The notes under the pieces are model-generated. The model was not told the DNA's origin. It searched no databases and was given only the letters and a program-made list of their open reading frames with translations. A stretch of DNA of 44,614 nucleotides. Origin: Hyphomicrobiales bacterium (lineage in GTDB: Bacteria > Pseudomonadota > Alphaproteobacteria > Rhizobiales > Beijerinckiaceae). This document shows, in pieces, positions 8,022-16,467 of this stretch. The stretch's first letter is position 1. Every line of letters starts with the position of its first letter. A program made the position numbers and the translations under genes. The DNA is taken from the NCBI GenBank assembly GCA_900470775.1, contig UCBZ01000069.1:1-44614 (forward strand), written 5' to 3'.

Positions 8022-8786
8022 ATGACCCTGAAGATCCGCATCATCCCTTGCCTCGACGTCAAGGACGGCCGCGTCGTCAAGGGCGTGAAGTTCCTCGACC
8101 TCGTCGATGCGGGCGACCCCGTCGAGGCCGCCAAGGCCTATGACGCGGCCGGCGCCGACGAGCTCTGCTTCCTCGACATCACGGCGAGCCATGAGGATCG
8201 CGGCATCCTGTTCGATGTCGTGACCCGCACGGCCGAGGCCTGCTTCATGCCGCTGACCGTCGGCGGCGGCGTGCGCAAGGTCGAGGATATCAGGGGGCTG
8301 CTGCTGGCCGGAGCCGACAAGGTCTCGATCAACACGGCCGCCGTCACCAACCGGCAGTTCGTCAGGGAGGCCGCCGAGAAGTTCGGAGCCCAGTGCATCA
8401 CGGTCGCGATCGACGCCAAGCAGGTTACGTCGGGCCGCTGGGAAATCTTCACCCATGGCGGGCGCAACCCGACCGGGCTCGAGGCCGTGGCCTTTGCCCG
8501 CGAGGTCGTCTCGCTCGGCGCCGGCGAATTGCTGGTGACCTCGATGGATCGTGACGGCACCAAGGTCGGCTATGATCTCGGCCTCACGGCGGCGATCGCG
8601 GATGCGGTGACCGTGCCGGTGATCGCGTCCGGCGGCGTCGGCGATCTCGACGATCTCGTCAACGGGGTGAAGCAGGGGCATGCCTCGGCCGTGCTGGCGG
8701 CCTCGATCTTCCATTTCGGCACCTACACGATCGGGCAGGCCAAGACGCATATGGCGGAGGCCGGGCTGGCGATGAGGCTGGATTGA
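8022..8786 (+). CDS. hisF: Imidazole glycerol phosphate synthase, cyclase subunit
   Basis: This 254-residue (beta/alpha)8 barrel closes the imidazole ring in histidine biosynthesis using ammonia from HisH. The two catalytic aspartates are present: Asp12 in IPCLDVKDGRVVKG and Asp131 in VAIDAKQ. The phosphate-binding VGGGVR and ASGGVG loops are intact. The ATG at 8022 gives the standard length; the frame is open upstream but without conservation. hisE follows 37 bp downstream and then coaA on the same strand. hisB, hisH and hisA, often upstream of hisF in related bacteria, are not here; a divergent dehydratase-like gene lies upstream instead. Confidence 0.97.
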   Translation: MTLKIRIIPCLDVKDGRVVKGVKFLDLVDAGDPVEAAKAYDAAGADELCFLDITASHEDRGILFDVVTRTAEACFMPLTVGGGVRKVEDIRGLLLAGADKVSINTAAVTNRQFVREAAEKFGAQCITVAIDAKQVTSGRWEIFTHGGRNPTGLEAVAFAREVVSLGAGELLVTSMDRDGTKVGYDLGLTAAIADAVTVPVIASGGVGDLDDLVNGVKQGHASAVLAASIFHFGTYTIGQAKTHMAEAGLAMRLD

Positions 8787-8823
8787 TGGTGATGATCTTC
8801 CGACGGAATGACAGGGATTCGTC

Positions 8824-9141
8824 ATGACCTTCACCCTCTCCGATCTCGAAGCCCGCATCGCCGAGCGCGCCGCCGCTTCGCCCGATGAATCCTGGACGGC
8901 AAAGCTGCTGGCCGCCGGGCCTGAGCGCGCCGCCAAGAAGTTCGGCGAGGAGGCTGTCGAGGCCGTCATCGCCGCCGTGAAGGGTGATCGCGCGGAACTG
9001 ATCGCAGAGAGCGCGGACGTGCTCTATCATCTCTTGGTTGTACTCAGGGCCCGCGATGTTGCATTGCAGGACGTCTTGAGCCAGCTTGAGGCCCGCACTG
9101 TGCGCTCCGGTCTGGCGGAGAAAGCCGCACGGCCCCTTTGA
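8824..9141 (+). CDS. hisE: Phosphoribosyl-ATP pyrophosphatase
   Basis: This 105-residue all-helical protein hydrolyses phosphoribosyl-ATP to phosphoribosyl-AMP, the second step of histidine synthesis. The metal-binding acidic pattern of the MazG/HisE fold is visible as GEEAVEAVIAA (Glu42, Glu43, Glu46) and AESADVLYHL (Glu62, Asp65). The length is typical for a stand-alone HisE. It sits between hisF and coaA on the same strand and is probably co-transcribed with both. Confidence 0.95.
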   Translation: MTFTLSDLEARIAERAAASPDESWTAKLLAAGPERAAKKFGEEAVEAVIAAVKGDRAELIAESADVLYHLLVVLRARDVALQDVLSQLEARTVRSGLAEKAARPL

Positions 9142-9193
9142 GATCGAGGCTAGTCCTGCGTTGAACCTCGAAGCCTGGAATGCGGGTCGCATC

Positions 9194-10168
9194 ATGGACC
9201 AGCGTGTGATCCCCGTCCCGCATGATCCCGATCTCGGCTCGCCCTATCGCACCTTCTCGCGCAACGAGTGGGCGCATTTGCGCGCCGACACGCCATTGAC
9301 GCTGTCGGTCGACGACCTGACCAAGCTGCAATCGATCAACGATCCGATCTCGCTCGACGAAATCGTCGCGATCTACCTGCCGCTGTCGCGCCTGCTCTCG
9401 CTGTATGTCGCGGCGACGCAAGGGTTGTTCAAGGCGACGCAGCGCTTCCTGCTGGCCGAGGCCGAGGTCAAGGTTCCCTATATCATCGGCGTCGCCGGCT
9501 CGGTCGCGGTTGGCAAGTCGACCACGGCGCGCGTGCTCAAGGCGCTGTTGTCGCGCTGGCCGAACACGCCCAAGGTCGAGCTCGTCACCACCGACGGCTT
9601 CCTCCTGCCCAATGCCGAGCTCGACCGGCGCGGCCTGATGCAGCGCAAGGGCTTCCCCGAGAGCTATGACGGCGCGGCGATCCTGCGCTTCCTCTCCGAC
9701 GTCAAGGCCGGCAAGCCCCAGGTCGCGGCGCCGGTCTATTCGCACCTCGTCTACGACGTGGTGCCGGGCGAGACCGTCACGGTCGAACGGCCCGATATCC
9801 TGATCCTGGAGGGGCTGAATGTGCTCCAGCCGAGCCGGATGCCCAAGGACGGCACGGTCATCCCCTTCGTCTCAGATTATTTCGATTTCTCGGTTTATCT
9901 CGATGCCGACGAGAACGATCTGCACCGCTGGTACGTCAATCGCTTCATGACGCTGCGCCAGACGGCTTTCCGCGATCCGCGCTCCTTCTTCCGCAAATAC
10001 GCCGAGATCGGTGAGGACGAGGCGTTCTCGATCGCCGAGAGCCTCTGGACCGGGATCAACCTGCCGAACCTGCAGGAAAACATCCTGCCGACCCGCCAGC
10101 GCGCCAGCCTGATCCTGACCAAGGGGGCCAGCCACCGCATCCAGCAGGTCGCGCTGCGCCGGCTCTGA
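9194..10168 (+). CDS. coaA: Type I pantothenate kinase
   Basis: This 324-residue P-loop kinase phosphorylates pantothenate, the first and regulated step of coenzyme A synthesis. The Walker A motif GSVAVGKST is at residues 102-110. TTDGFLLPN, GFPESYD and the substrate-site segment YDVVPGE follow, as in E. coli CoaA. The ATG at 9194 begins MDQRVIPVPHD and gives family length; the upstream open frame only mirrors hisE. The stop shares one base with the start of the next gene (TGATG), so translation is coupled. The hisE-coaA neighbourhood is common in alphaproteobacteria. Confidence 0.96.
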   Translation: MDQRVIPVPHDPDLGSPYRTFSRNEWAHLRADTPLTLSVDDLTKLQSINDPISLDEIVAIYLPLSRLLSLYVAATQGLFKATQRFLLAEAEVKVPYIIGVAGSVAVGKSTTARVLKALLSRWPNTPKVELVTTDGFLLPNAELDRRGLMQRKGFPESYDGAAILRFLSDVKAGKPQVAAPVYSHLVYDVVPGETVTVERPDILILEGLNVLQPSRMPKDGTVIPFVSDYFDFSVYLDADENDLHRWYVNRFMTLRQTAFRDPRSFFRKYAEIGEDEAFSIAESLWTGINLPNLQENILPTRQRASLILTKGASHRIQQVALRRL

Positions 10169-10614
10169 TGGAGGCGTTCTGGTCGCTGGCCGGGATGGCG
10201 GGCGCGGCCTTCGTCGCGGCGACGCTTCTGCCGGCGCAGTCGGAGGCCGTCTTCCTTGGCCTGCTGGCGGCGCGCACGGTCGATCCGCTGTCGCTGTTCC
10301 TGGTCGCCAGTCTCGCCAATACGGCGGGTTCGGTCGTGAACTGGTGGCTTGGCCGGCTGATCACACGGCATGGCGTCGAGAAGCTGCCAAGGCGGCTGCG
10401 GCCCGATCCCGCACGGCTTATGCAGGCGCAGGGCTGGTTTGCCCGCTTCGGTTGGCCCTCGCTGCTGTTCGCCTGGCTGCCGATCGGCGGCGATCCGCTG
10501 ACGCTCATTGCCGGCACGCTGAACTATCCGCTGGGGCGTTTCGTGCTGCTGGTCCTGATCGGCAAGGCGGCCCGCTATGCCGCGCTCTGGGCCGGCTGGA
10601 GCGCCATCGCCTGA
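10168..10614 (+). CDS. YqaA-like small integral membrane protein
   Basis: This 148-residue protein has about three to four membrane segments and resembles the YqaA/DedA-like family: a conserved E in a hydrophobic N-terminal segment, GSVVNWWLGR near residue 50, RFGWPSLLFAWLPIGGDPLTLIAG near 90-115, and a C-terminal helix with R and Y. The glycine/proline-rich re-entrant segment is typical of DedA relatives. Function is unknown; DedA members are linked to undecaprenyl-phosphate or lipid flipping, but YqaA has no proven role. It is translationally coupled to coaA by a one-base overlap. Confidence 0.75.
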   Translation: MEAFWSLAGMAGAAFVAATLLPAQSEAVFLGLLAARTVDPLSLFLVASLANTAGSVVNWWLGRLITRHGVEKLPRRLRPDPARLMQAQGWFARFGWPSLLFAWLPIGGDPLTLIAGTLNYPLGRFVLLVLIGKAARYAALWAGWSAIA

Positions 10615-10687
10615 AGGCCGGGTTTTGGGTTTGCGAAAGCCTTCGGCACGGGCTACCAGCAAGCGCCCTTTTCCAGGAGATTTGATC

Positions 10688-11038
10688 ATGAGCATTCAGC
10701 GCATCGCCGCCGGCCCGCGTATGGCCAAGGCCGTCGTCCATGGCGACACCGTCTATCTGGCTGGCCAGGTTGCGGGCGAGGCCGCCGGCAAGAGCGTGGG
10801 CGAGCAGACCGCCGACATCCTCGGCATTATCGACGGTCTGCTGGCCGAGGCCGGCACCGACAAGAGCAAGCTGCTGATGGTCAACATCTGGCTGTCGGAC
10901 ATCTCGACCTTCGCCGAGATGAACGCTGTCTGGGACAAGTGGGTCGTCGCCGGCCAGACCCCGGGCCGCGCCACGGTCGAGGCCAAGCTTGCCGCGCCGC
11001 AGTTCACCGTCGAGATCGCGGTCATCGCCGCGAAGTAG
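10688..11038 (+). CDS. Rid-family (RidA/YjgF-like) protein
   Basis: This 116-residue protein belongs to the Rid family, trimeric enzymes that hydrolyse reactive enamine/imine intermediates from PLP enzymes. The conserved Arg that binds the substrate carboxylate is in the TPGRATVEAKLA segment. YLAGQV near the start and the C-terminal VEIAVIAA strand are also typical. The ATG at 10688 is preceded by AGGAG 8 bp upstream; the earlier in-frame start lies in the previous gene. It may be a Rid subfamily other than classical RidA because the R-S/C-V-E region differs (R-A-T-V-E-A). It lies 73 bp after the YqaA-like gene on the same strand. Confidence 0.88.
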   Translation: MSIQRIAAGPRMAKAVVHGDTVYLAGQVAGEAAGKSVGEQTADILGIIDGLLAEAGTDKSKLLMVNIWLSDISTFAEMNAVWDKWVVAGQTPGRATVEAKLAAPQFTVEIAVIAAK

Positions 11039-11168
11039 TAGCGGCCAAGTAAGATATGCGCTGTGGGTGACGTTTGCGGACCCACTGCCATTTGTCAGCC
11101 GGCCAAGTGACACTGGCCGGCTGACACGATTGGACGAACTCGGCGGGGGCCTGAGGAACGGTATTATT

Positions 11169-12578
11169 GTGACAAAGCCGGACGATTTGGCGGCGCTCAT
11201 CGCGCTCATCGCGCAGCGGCATGCCGTGCCGCCGCCGATCCTGCTCGCCATGGTCGCGCCGCAGGTCAAAGCCGCGGCCGCAACCGATCTAGCCGCGCTG
11301 GAGCGGCTGCTGGCGCGTCGCGCGGCGGATGCCGCCGCCCTGCGCAACAGCCTTGCGGCCCCCGTGCCGGACGCCACGCTTGCGGCTTGGCGGTCGCGAG
11401 CCGCCGCTGCCCTTGAAATCGGCAACTTCGCCGAGGTCGACAAGGCGCTCGCCCAGGCCGAACTGCAGATTCTCGGCGAACTGACCAATCTCTCGGACCT
11501 TCCGCCGGAACGCCGCATCGCGACCGGCGAGACTCGCGCCGACCGTGGCGCCGTGAGCCAGCTCGATCTGGCGCCGCAATCCTGCCGCGAGGCCGCAAAG
11601 CGCTACGCGGAAGCCTCGGCGATCGTCGGTCTGGCGGACCGCGCGCGCAGTCTCGAACTGGCCTTGCTCCAGGGCGACGCGCTGGCGCGGTTGGGCGAGG
11701 AATTCGGCGACCGGTCCGGTTTCGACGCCGCGATCGCGCATTATCGGGTGCTTCTGGCCGGGCTCGACAATTTCGAGGAGACCATAGCCTGGGCCTCCGT
11801 GCAGGAGCGGCTGGGTATCGCTCTCGCCGAGCTCTCCGCCCTGATTGGTGACGGGTCTCTGCTCGACGAGGCCTCATCCTGCTATCTCACCGCGCTGGAG
11901 GATCTCAGACGCGAACAGGCCCCGGCGCTCTGGCGCTCGCTGAAGGTTCGGTTCGCCCAAATCGCCGTTTCGCTCGGCGAATCACGCGAGGACGAAGCCC
12001 TGCTGGAGGAGGCGATCACGGCGCTTGGCACCGCGCTGGCCGTCTGGGACCGCAAAAGCGACGAGGCGCGCTGGCTCGTGGCCGAGCAACTCACGGCGCG
12101 CGCCCGCGCCGCGCTCGGTCGGCACCAAAAAGACCTCGCCTTGCTCGAGCGCGCCTTCAACGGCTTCAATCGGGTCGCCCAGGCGGTCGACCGCGCCCAG
12201 GAACCGCTGCGCTGGGCCGAGCTGCAGGATCAGATGGGCGGCGTGCTTGCGGCCATGGGCGAGCGCTACAGCGAGCCCGTGGTGCTGGAGGAGGCGATCG
12301 CCGCCTTCGGCTTCGCGCTTGAAGAGCGTCGCCGCGAAACGAACCCGCAACTCTGGGCGACGAGCTCGGTCAATCAGGGGTTGGTCTCGATGAAGCTCGC
12401 TGCGCGCCTCCAGGATCGGGAACTGGCGCAGCGGGCCCTCATGCAGATCGCCGTCGCCGTCGAGGCGATGCGCGGCGCCGGCCACACGGCCGACGCCACC
12501 GCGCTGCAGAAGAAGCTCGTCATCGCCGGCGGCATGGCTGAGGCGCTGGGCAAGGCCGGTACGGTGCACAAGACCTGA
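11169..12578 (+). CDS. Helical-repeat (TPR-like) protein of unknown function
   Basis: This 469-residue cytoplasmic-looking protein is almost entirely helical, with degenerate repeats of about 50 residues: AIAHYRVLLAGL, ASSCYLTALEDL, AITALGTALAVW, AFNGFNRVAQAV and AIAAFGFALEERR, each ending W-A/W-V-x-Q. This spacing (A-x-x-x-Y/F-x-x-A-L then a Trp/Arg-rich second helix) resembles TPR-type repeats that recur beside CHAT or NB-ARC domains, but no enzymatic domain is present here. The GTG at 11169 was chosen because GAGGAAC lies about 9 bp before it; the frame is open back to 10989 inside the Rid gene. No function can be assigned; a scaffold role is an inference. Confidence 0.7.
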   Translation: MTKPDDLAALIALIAQRHAVPPPILLAMVAPQVKAAAATDLAALERLLARRAADAAALRNSLAAPVPDATLAAWRSRAAAALEIGNFAEVDKALAQAELQILGELTNLSDLPPERRIATGETRADRGAVSQLDLAPQSCREAAKRYAEASAIVGLADRARSLELALLQGDALARLGEEFGDRSGFDAAIAHYRVLLAGLDNFEETIAWASVQERLGIALAELSALIGDGSLLDEASSCYLTALEDLRREQAPALWRSLKVRFAQIAVSLGESREDEALLEEAITALGTALAVWDRKSDEARWLVAEQLTARARAALGRHQKDLALLERAFNGFNRVAQAVDRAQEPLRWAELQDQMGGVLAAMGERYSEPVVLEEAIAAFGFALEERRRETNPQLWATSSVNQGLVSMKLAARLQDRELAQRALMQIAVAVEAMRGAGHTADATALQKKLVIAGGMAEALGKAGTVHKT

Positions 12579-12593
12579 ATCCAGCCGACCGGA

Positions 12594-13754
12594 TCAAGCC
12601 GCCGAACTGGTCTTTCGCCAGTCGGCCAGCCGTTCCAGCGCCGCATCCAGCGTCGCGTCGCGCTTGGCGAAGCAGAAGCGCACCACTGTCCTGACCGCGC
12701 CTTGCGCATAGAAGGCGCTGACCGGGATCGCGGCGACGCCGTTCTCCATGACGAGCCTCTTGCAGAAATCGACATCGTCGCTCTTCCCCAGTGGCGCGAT
12801 GTCGACATTAAGGAAATAGGTCCCGACGCTGGGCAGCACGCTGAAGCCGAGCTCGGTAAGGCCCTCGGCGAAACGGTCACGCGAGCGCTGGAAATCGGTT
12901 CGCATCCCCTCGAAATAGCTGTCGTCCTTACCCAACCCATAAGCGACGGCGGCCTGCAGGTTCGGCGGCGTGGTGAAGGTGATGTACTGATGCGCCTTGG
13001 CCAGCACCTTCATCAGCGCCGGCGCCGCCATCACCAGCCCGACCTTCCAGCCCGTCAGCGAGAAGATCTTGCCGGCTGACGAAATCTTGACGGTGCGCTC
13101 GCGCATACCGGGCCGGCCCAGCATCGAGACATGACGGTGACCGTCGAATACGACATGCTCCCAGACCTCGTCGCAGATCGCCACCGCATCATGGCGGATG
13201 CAGAAGGCGGCCAGCAGGTCGAGATCGGCCGGGCTGAAGATCGTCGCGGTCGGGTTCAGCGGATTGTTGAACAGCACCGCCTTCGTCCGGGGCGAGAAGG
13301 CCTTCGCCAGGGCCTCCTCGCTCAGCCCGAAATGCGGCGGCGTCAGCGTCACGAATTTCGGGATGCCGCCGGCGCGGCGCACGAGCGGGACATAGGCATC
13401 GTACATCGGCTCGAACAGCACGACCTCGTCGCCGGGCGAAATCAGCGCCATCAGCGCACCGGCGATCGCCTCGGTCGCACCCGACGTCACCATGATCTCA
13501 GCGTCGGGATCGAGATCGAGCCCCTGCCAGCGCTTGTAATGCGCCGCCGTCGCCTGGCGCAGTTCGGGCAGGCCCATCATCGGCGGATACTGGTTCCAGC
13601 CATTCACAACCGCCTCGGCGGCTTTCTGACGGACGTCGAGCGGGCCCGGATCATCGGGAAAGCCCTGCCCGAGATTGACCGCGCCGGTCTCGCGCGCCAG
13701 TTGCGACATGACCTCGAAGACACTGGTCGGAAGGGCTGAGAAGATCGGATTCAT
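12594..13754 (-). CDS. Pyridoxal-phosphate-dependent aminotransferase, class I/II
   Basis: This 386-residue fold-type I aminotransferase has Lys229 in SSAGKIFSLTGWK as the PLP Schiff-base lysine, Asp195 in AICDEVWEH to hold the pyridine nitrogen, NNPLNPTA (163-170) and a substrate-binding Arg in VRFCFAK near the C-terminus. The N-terminal LGQGFPDDPGP is typical of the methionine/kynurenine/DapC-like subgroup. The substrate is not determined; methionine transamination or N-succinyl-diaminopimelate transamination are both possible. The ATG at 13754 gives MNPIFSALP, normal for this group. It is convergent with the helical-repeat gene and divergent from the cobQ promoter. Confidence 0.9.
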   Translation of the reverse strand: MNPIFSALPTSVFEVMSQLARETGAVNLGQGFPDDPGPLDVRQKAAEAVVNGWNQYPPMMGLPELRQATAAHYKRWQGLDLDPDAEIMVTSGATEAIAGALMALISPGDEVVLFEPMYDAYVPLVRRAGGIPKFVTLTPPHFGLSEEALAKAFSPRTKAVLFNNPLNPTATIFSPADLDLLAAFCIRHDAVAICDEVWEHVVFDGHRHVSMLGRPGMRERTVKISSAGKIFSLTGWKVGLVMAAPALMKVLAKAHQYITFTTPPNLQAAVAYGLGKDDSYFEGMRTDFQRSRDRFAEGLTELGFSVLPSVGTYFLNVDIAPLGKSDDVDFCKRLVMENGVAAIPVSAFYAQGAVRTVVRFCFAKRDATLDAALERLADWRKTSSAA

Positions 13755-13880
13755 CGCGGTTCGTCGCCTGCGGCAAAGAAAAACTGGCCGCGCGTGTAGC
13801 ATGGCGTCATGCTGGACGCACGCTGCATGGGGTGGCTTCGAGCGCAGGCGGGCAGCCCAAGAAATACGAACTGATGATTA

Positions 13881-13909
13881 TTGACATTCATCAGCGGTCA
13901 GTATCTATT
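13881..13909 (+). promoter_or_regulatory. Sigma70-type promoter upstream of cobQ
   Basis: A perfect TTGACA (13881-13886) is followed after exactly 17 bp by TCTATT (13904-13909), which matches four of six positions of the -10 consensus. A start site about 7 bp downstream would fall at 13915-13917, immediately before the hairpin at 13918. It directs transcription toward cobQ. Confidence 0.55.
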
Positions 13910-13917
13910 CGTCAAAG

Positions 13918-13983
13918 CCGGTTCACGGCGAGCACCCGTTGCGACTTCGCCCCTTTGGCGTAGCGGGATTTGGCGTGAACCGG
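13918..13983 (+). ncRNA. Nested stem-loop at the predicted 5' end of the cobQ leader (possible structured RNA)
   Basis: A perfect 10-bp outer stem (CCGGTTCACG at 13918-13927 with CGTGAACCGG at 13974-13983) encloses a second stem (13935-13943 with 13959-13967, CCCG/CGGG core plus G-U pairs), separated by an asymmetric internal loop. The structure starts within a few bases of the predicted transcription start. No T-run follows, so it is not a simple terminator. It could be a structured 5' leader of cobQ or a short RNA; no known family was recognised. Confidence 0.4.
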
Positions 13984-14074
13984 TGACCCTCTCCTTCATC
14001 GCCGGATCGACGCGCTGGCCGATTGCTCCGGGCAGATCGGTTGCTCGTGGTAGGCTTGGCGCATAAGCAGGCGC

Positions 14075-15559
14075 ATGGTCCAGCCTCGCACCCCCGCCAT
14101 CATGATCCTCGGCACCGGCTCCAATGTCGGCAAGTCGCTGATCGTCGCAGGCCTGTGCCGGCTCTTCACCGATCGCGGGCTGAAGGTCAGGCCGTTCAAG
14201 CCACAGAACATGTCGAACAACGCCGCCGCCACCGCAGACGGCGAGATCGGCCGGGCGCAGGCGCTGCAGGCCCGTGCTGCCCGGGTCGCGCCGCATGTCG
14301 ACATGAACCCAGTACTGCTGAAGCCCGAAAGCGAGGCCGGCAGCCAGATCATCCTTCAGGGCCGGGTCGCGGGTCATCTCGCCTCGGGCGATTTCGCCCG
14401 GCGCGGCGATTTCCTGCCCAAGGTGCTTGAGAGTTTCGAGCGGCTCTGCACTGACGCCGATCTCGTCATCGTCGAAGGCGCCGGCTCGCCGGCCGAAACC
14501 AATCTACGGGCCCGCGACATCGCCAATCTCGGCTTCGCCCGCGCTGCGGGCGTTCCGGCGATCCTCGTCGGCGATATCGACCGCGGTGGCGTCATTGCCA
14601 GCCTCGTCGGCAGCCATGCCGTGCTCGACGAGGCCGACCGCGCCATGATCCGCGCCTTCGCCGTCAATCGCTTCCGCGGCGAGGTCGCGCTGTTTGCCGA
14701 TGGCGTCGAGACCATCCGCCAACTGACCGGCTGGCCCTGCCTCGGCGTCGTGCCCTGGTTTGCCGCGGCGGCGCGCCTGCCGGCCGAAGACGGGCTCGAC
14801 CTTCGCGCGATCGCGGCCAAGCCGGGAGCACGGCTCAAGATTGCCGTCCCGATCCTGCCCGGCATCGCGAATTTCGACGATCTCGACCCGCTGAAACTGG
14901 AGCCCGCTGTCGATCTCGTCATGGTCGGCCCCGGCCAGGCCCTGCCAGGGGATGCCGATCTCATCATCCTGCCCGGCTCGAAGACGACGCTCAGGGATCT
15001 CGCGGCCCTGCGGGCTGAGGGCTGGGACATCGACATCCTCGCCCATCGCCGGCGCGGCGGGCATGTCCTCGGCCTTTGCGGGGGCTATCAAATCCTCGGC
15101 CGCGTGGTTCGCGATCCGCTTGGGCTGGAAGGTCCGGCAGGCGAGGCTGATGGTCTTGGCCTGCTCGATGTCGAGACCGTTCTGGAGGGCGGCAAGACCG
15201 TTCGCGAGGTCGATTTCGTCCATATGGCGAGCGCATCGGTGGGTCGCGCCTACGAGATCCATCTCGGCATGACCCAAGGCGCCGACATCGCTCGCGCGCC
15301 GTTCCGGGTCGGCGACAGGGCGGAGGGCGCGGCCAGCGCCGATGGACGCGTGACCGGGAGCTATCTCCACGGCTTGTTCGCGTCGGATGCGGTCCGCGCC
15401 GCCTGCCTCGCCCCGATCGCCGGTGGCAGCCTGCCGTCGCGCTTGCGCTATGACGATGACGTCGAAGCGACGCTCGACCAGCTGGCTGCTCATCTCGAAC
15501 GCCATCTCGACATCGACGCGATCCTGGCATTGGCGCGCAACCGTTCCCTGCCCGGATAA
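14075..15559 (+). CDS. cobQ: Cobyric acid synthase
   Basis: This 494-residue enzyme amidates four side chains of adenosylcobyrinic acid a,c-diamide using glutamine in cobalamin synthesis. It has an N-terminal BioD/CobQ P-loop domain with GTGSNVGKS (13-21) and FKPQNMSNN. A C-terminal class I-like glutaminase domain follows, with the nucleophile Cys335 in LGLCGGYQ and His432 in GSYLHGLF. The length matches the family. No other cobalamin genes are adjacent, so it is a stand-alone locus. It is preceded by a promoter and structured leader rather than a recognisable B12 riboswitch. The gene downstream is an unrelated TetR regulator 240 bp away. Confidence 0.96.
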   Translation: MVQPRTPAIMILGTGSNVGKSLIVAGLCRLFTDRGLKVRPFKPQNMSNNAAATADGEIGRAQALQARAARVAPHVDMNPVLLKPESEAGSQIILQGRVAGHLASGDFARRGDFLPKVLESFERLCTDADLVIVEGAGSPAETNLRARDIANLGFARAAGVPAILVGDIDRGGVIASLVGSHAVLDEADRAMIRAFAVNRFRGEVALFADGVETIRQLTGWPCLGVVPWFAAAARLPAEDGLDLRAIAAKPGARLKIAVPILPGIANFDDLDPLKLEPAVDLVMVGPGQALPGDADLIILPGSKTTLRDLAALRAEGWDIDILAHRRRGGHVLGLCGGYQILGRVVRDPLGLEGPAGEADGLGLLDVETVLEGGKTVREVDFVHMASASVGRAYEIHLGMTQGADIARAPFRVGDRAEGAASADGRVTGSYLHGLFASDAVRAACLAPIAGGSLPSRLRYDDDVEATLDQLAAHLERHLDIDAILALARNRSLPG

Positions 15560-15724
15560 TCGGCAGCGGCCGACCGCCGCAAGAGGAACACGGGCTTCCG
15601 GGACGCGTTCAGCATCCGGGCCGTTCACGTGTCCCGAGCGCCGCCGCCGGCTCGCTTGATACAGTTCAATGCCTTGGCCGCATCTGGCAGGAGATTTTGG
15701 CTAAAGACCTTATTCGCCAAAATG

Positions 15725-15748
15725 TTGACGAATGACGAAATTCGTCAT
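15725..15748. promoter_or_regulatory. Palindromic operator and -35-like box before the TetR gene
   Basis: A perfect 17-bp palindrome, ATGACGAA-A-TTCGTCAT (15732-15748), overlaps a second direct copy of TGACGAA starting at 15726. TTGACG at 15725-15730 could serve as a -35 element. The site is 52 bp upstream of the chosen GTG start. TetR proteins usually bind such palindromes in their own promoter, so autoregulation is likely. Confidence 0.6.
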
Positions 15749-15799
15749 ACCGATCTATTCCCGCCGACAGCTGCCGACACAACACAAACAGGCAAAGCC

Positions 15800-16396
15800 G
15801 TGAGTCTTCCCGAGCGCGATACGAGGCAGAGCATCGTCGATACCGCCGAGCGCTTTTTCCGCGACATCGGCTACCAGAAGACGACCGTCGCCGACATCGC
15901 CAAGTCGCTGCGCATGAGCCCGGCCAACGTCTATCGCTTCTTCGATTCGAAGAAGTCGATCAACGAGGCGGTGCTGGCGCGTTTCAAGGGCGAGCTCGAG
16001 GAATCGCTGTCACTGATCATCGCCGAGCCGCGCACGGCCGGCAGCCGGCTGCGCGAGATGCTGCTGACCATGCACAGGGTCAACCAGGCGCGCTTCGCCG
16101 ATCAGCAACGCATGCAGGAGATGGTCTGCGCAGCGATGGAGGAGAGCTGGGATGCGATCCTCGGCCATATCAAGCGCTTCGACGCCCTGCTCGGGCGCGT
16201 GGTCACCGAGGGCATCGCCAATGGCGAGTTCCGTGCGCTCGATCCGGTCGCCGCCACGCAATGCATCCGCACCGCGATGATCCGCTTCCAGCATCCCCTG
16301 CTGATGGCGCAATGCGAGCGCATTCCCGGCCCAACTGCCGAGGAGATGATCGACTTCATCATGGCGGCGCTGGAGCAGCCGAAGGCCGAAGCCTGA
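15800..16396 (+). CDS. TetR/AcrR-family transcriptional regulator
   Basis: This 198-residue protein has an N-terminal TetR helix-turn-helix (about residues 8-55; FRDIGYQKTTVADIAKSLRMS then VYRFFDSKK) and a C-terminal helical ligand/dimer domain resembling the TetR_C subgroups with an LREMLLTMHR segment. The ligand is unknown. The GTG at 15800 (SLPERDTRQ) was chosen because it begins right at the conserved HTH and leaves the palindromic operator upstream. The in-frame ATG at 15722 would bury that operator in the coding region and add non-conserved residues. It is followed 71 bp later by the sugar-nucleotide dehydratase gene on the same strand, a possible target. Confidence 0.82.
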   Translation: MSLPERDTRQSIVDTAERFFRDIGYQKTTVADIAKSLRMSPANVYRFFDSKKSINEAVLARFKGELEESLSLIIAEPRTAGSRLREMLLTMHRVNQARFADQQRMQEMVCAAMEESWDAILGHIKRFDALLGRVVTEGIANGEFRALDPVAATQCIRTAMIRFQHPLLMAQCERIPGPTAEEMIDFIMAALEQPKAEA

Positions 16397-16467
16397 CGGG
16401 CGCGCCCGGCTATCGCCCGCCGGGGCGCGTTGACAAGCCGCCGAGGGAGCGGGATACCCCGCCTGTC

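Larger units (their letters stand above)
13755..14074. other. 320-bp divergent intergenic region before cobQ
   Basis: This gap separates the divergent aminotransferase gene and cobQ. It holds a near-consensus promoter (13881-13909) and a nested hairpin (13918-13983), listed separately. No B12 box (GCCACTG-like) is present, so a cobalamin riboswitch is not supported. A 61-codon frame from a TTG at 13881 crosses the hairpin but looks fortuitous. Confidence 0.6.

Noticed and set aside
13881..14066. 61-codon frame starting at TTG 13881
   Set aside because: The 'start' is the TTGACA box, and the frame crosses the hairpin without a ribosome-binding site.
13755..14074. Cobalamin riboswitch before cobQ
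   Set aside because: No B12 box (GCCACTG-like) and no 200-nt riboswitch layout; only the smaller nested hairpin is present.
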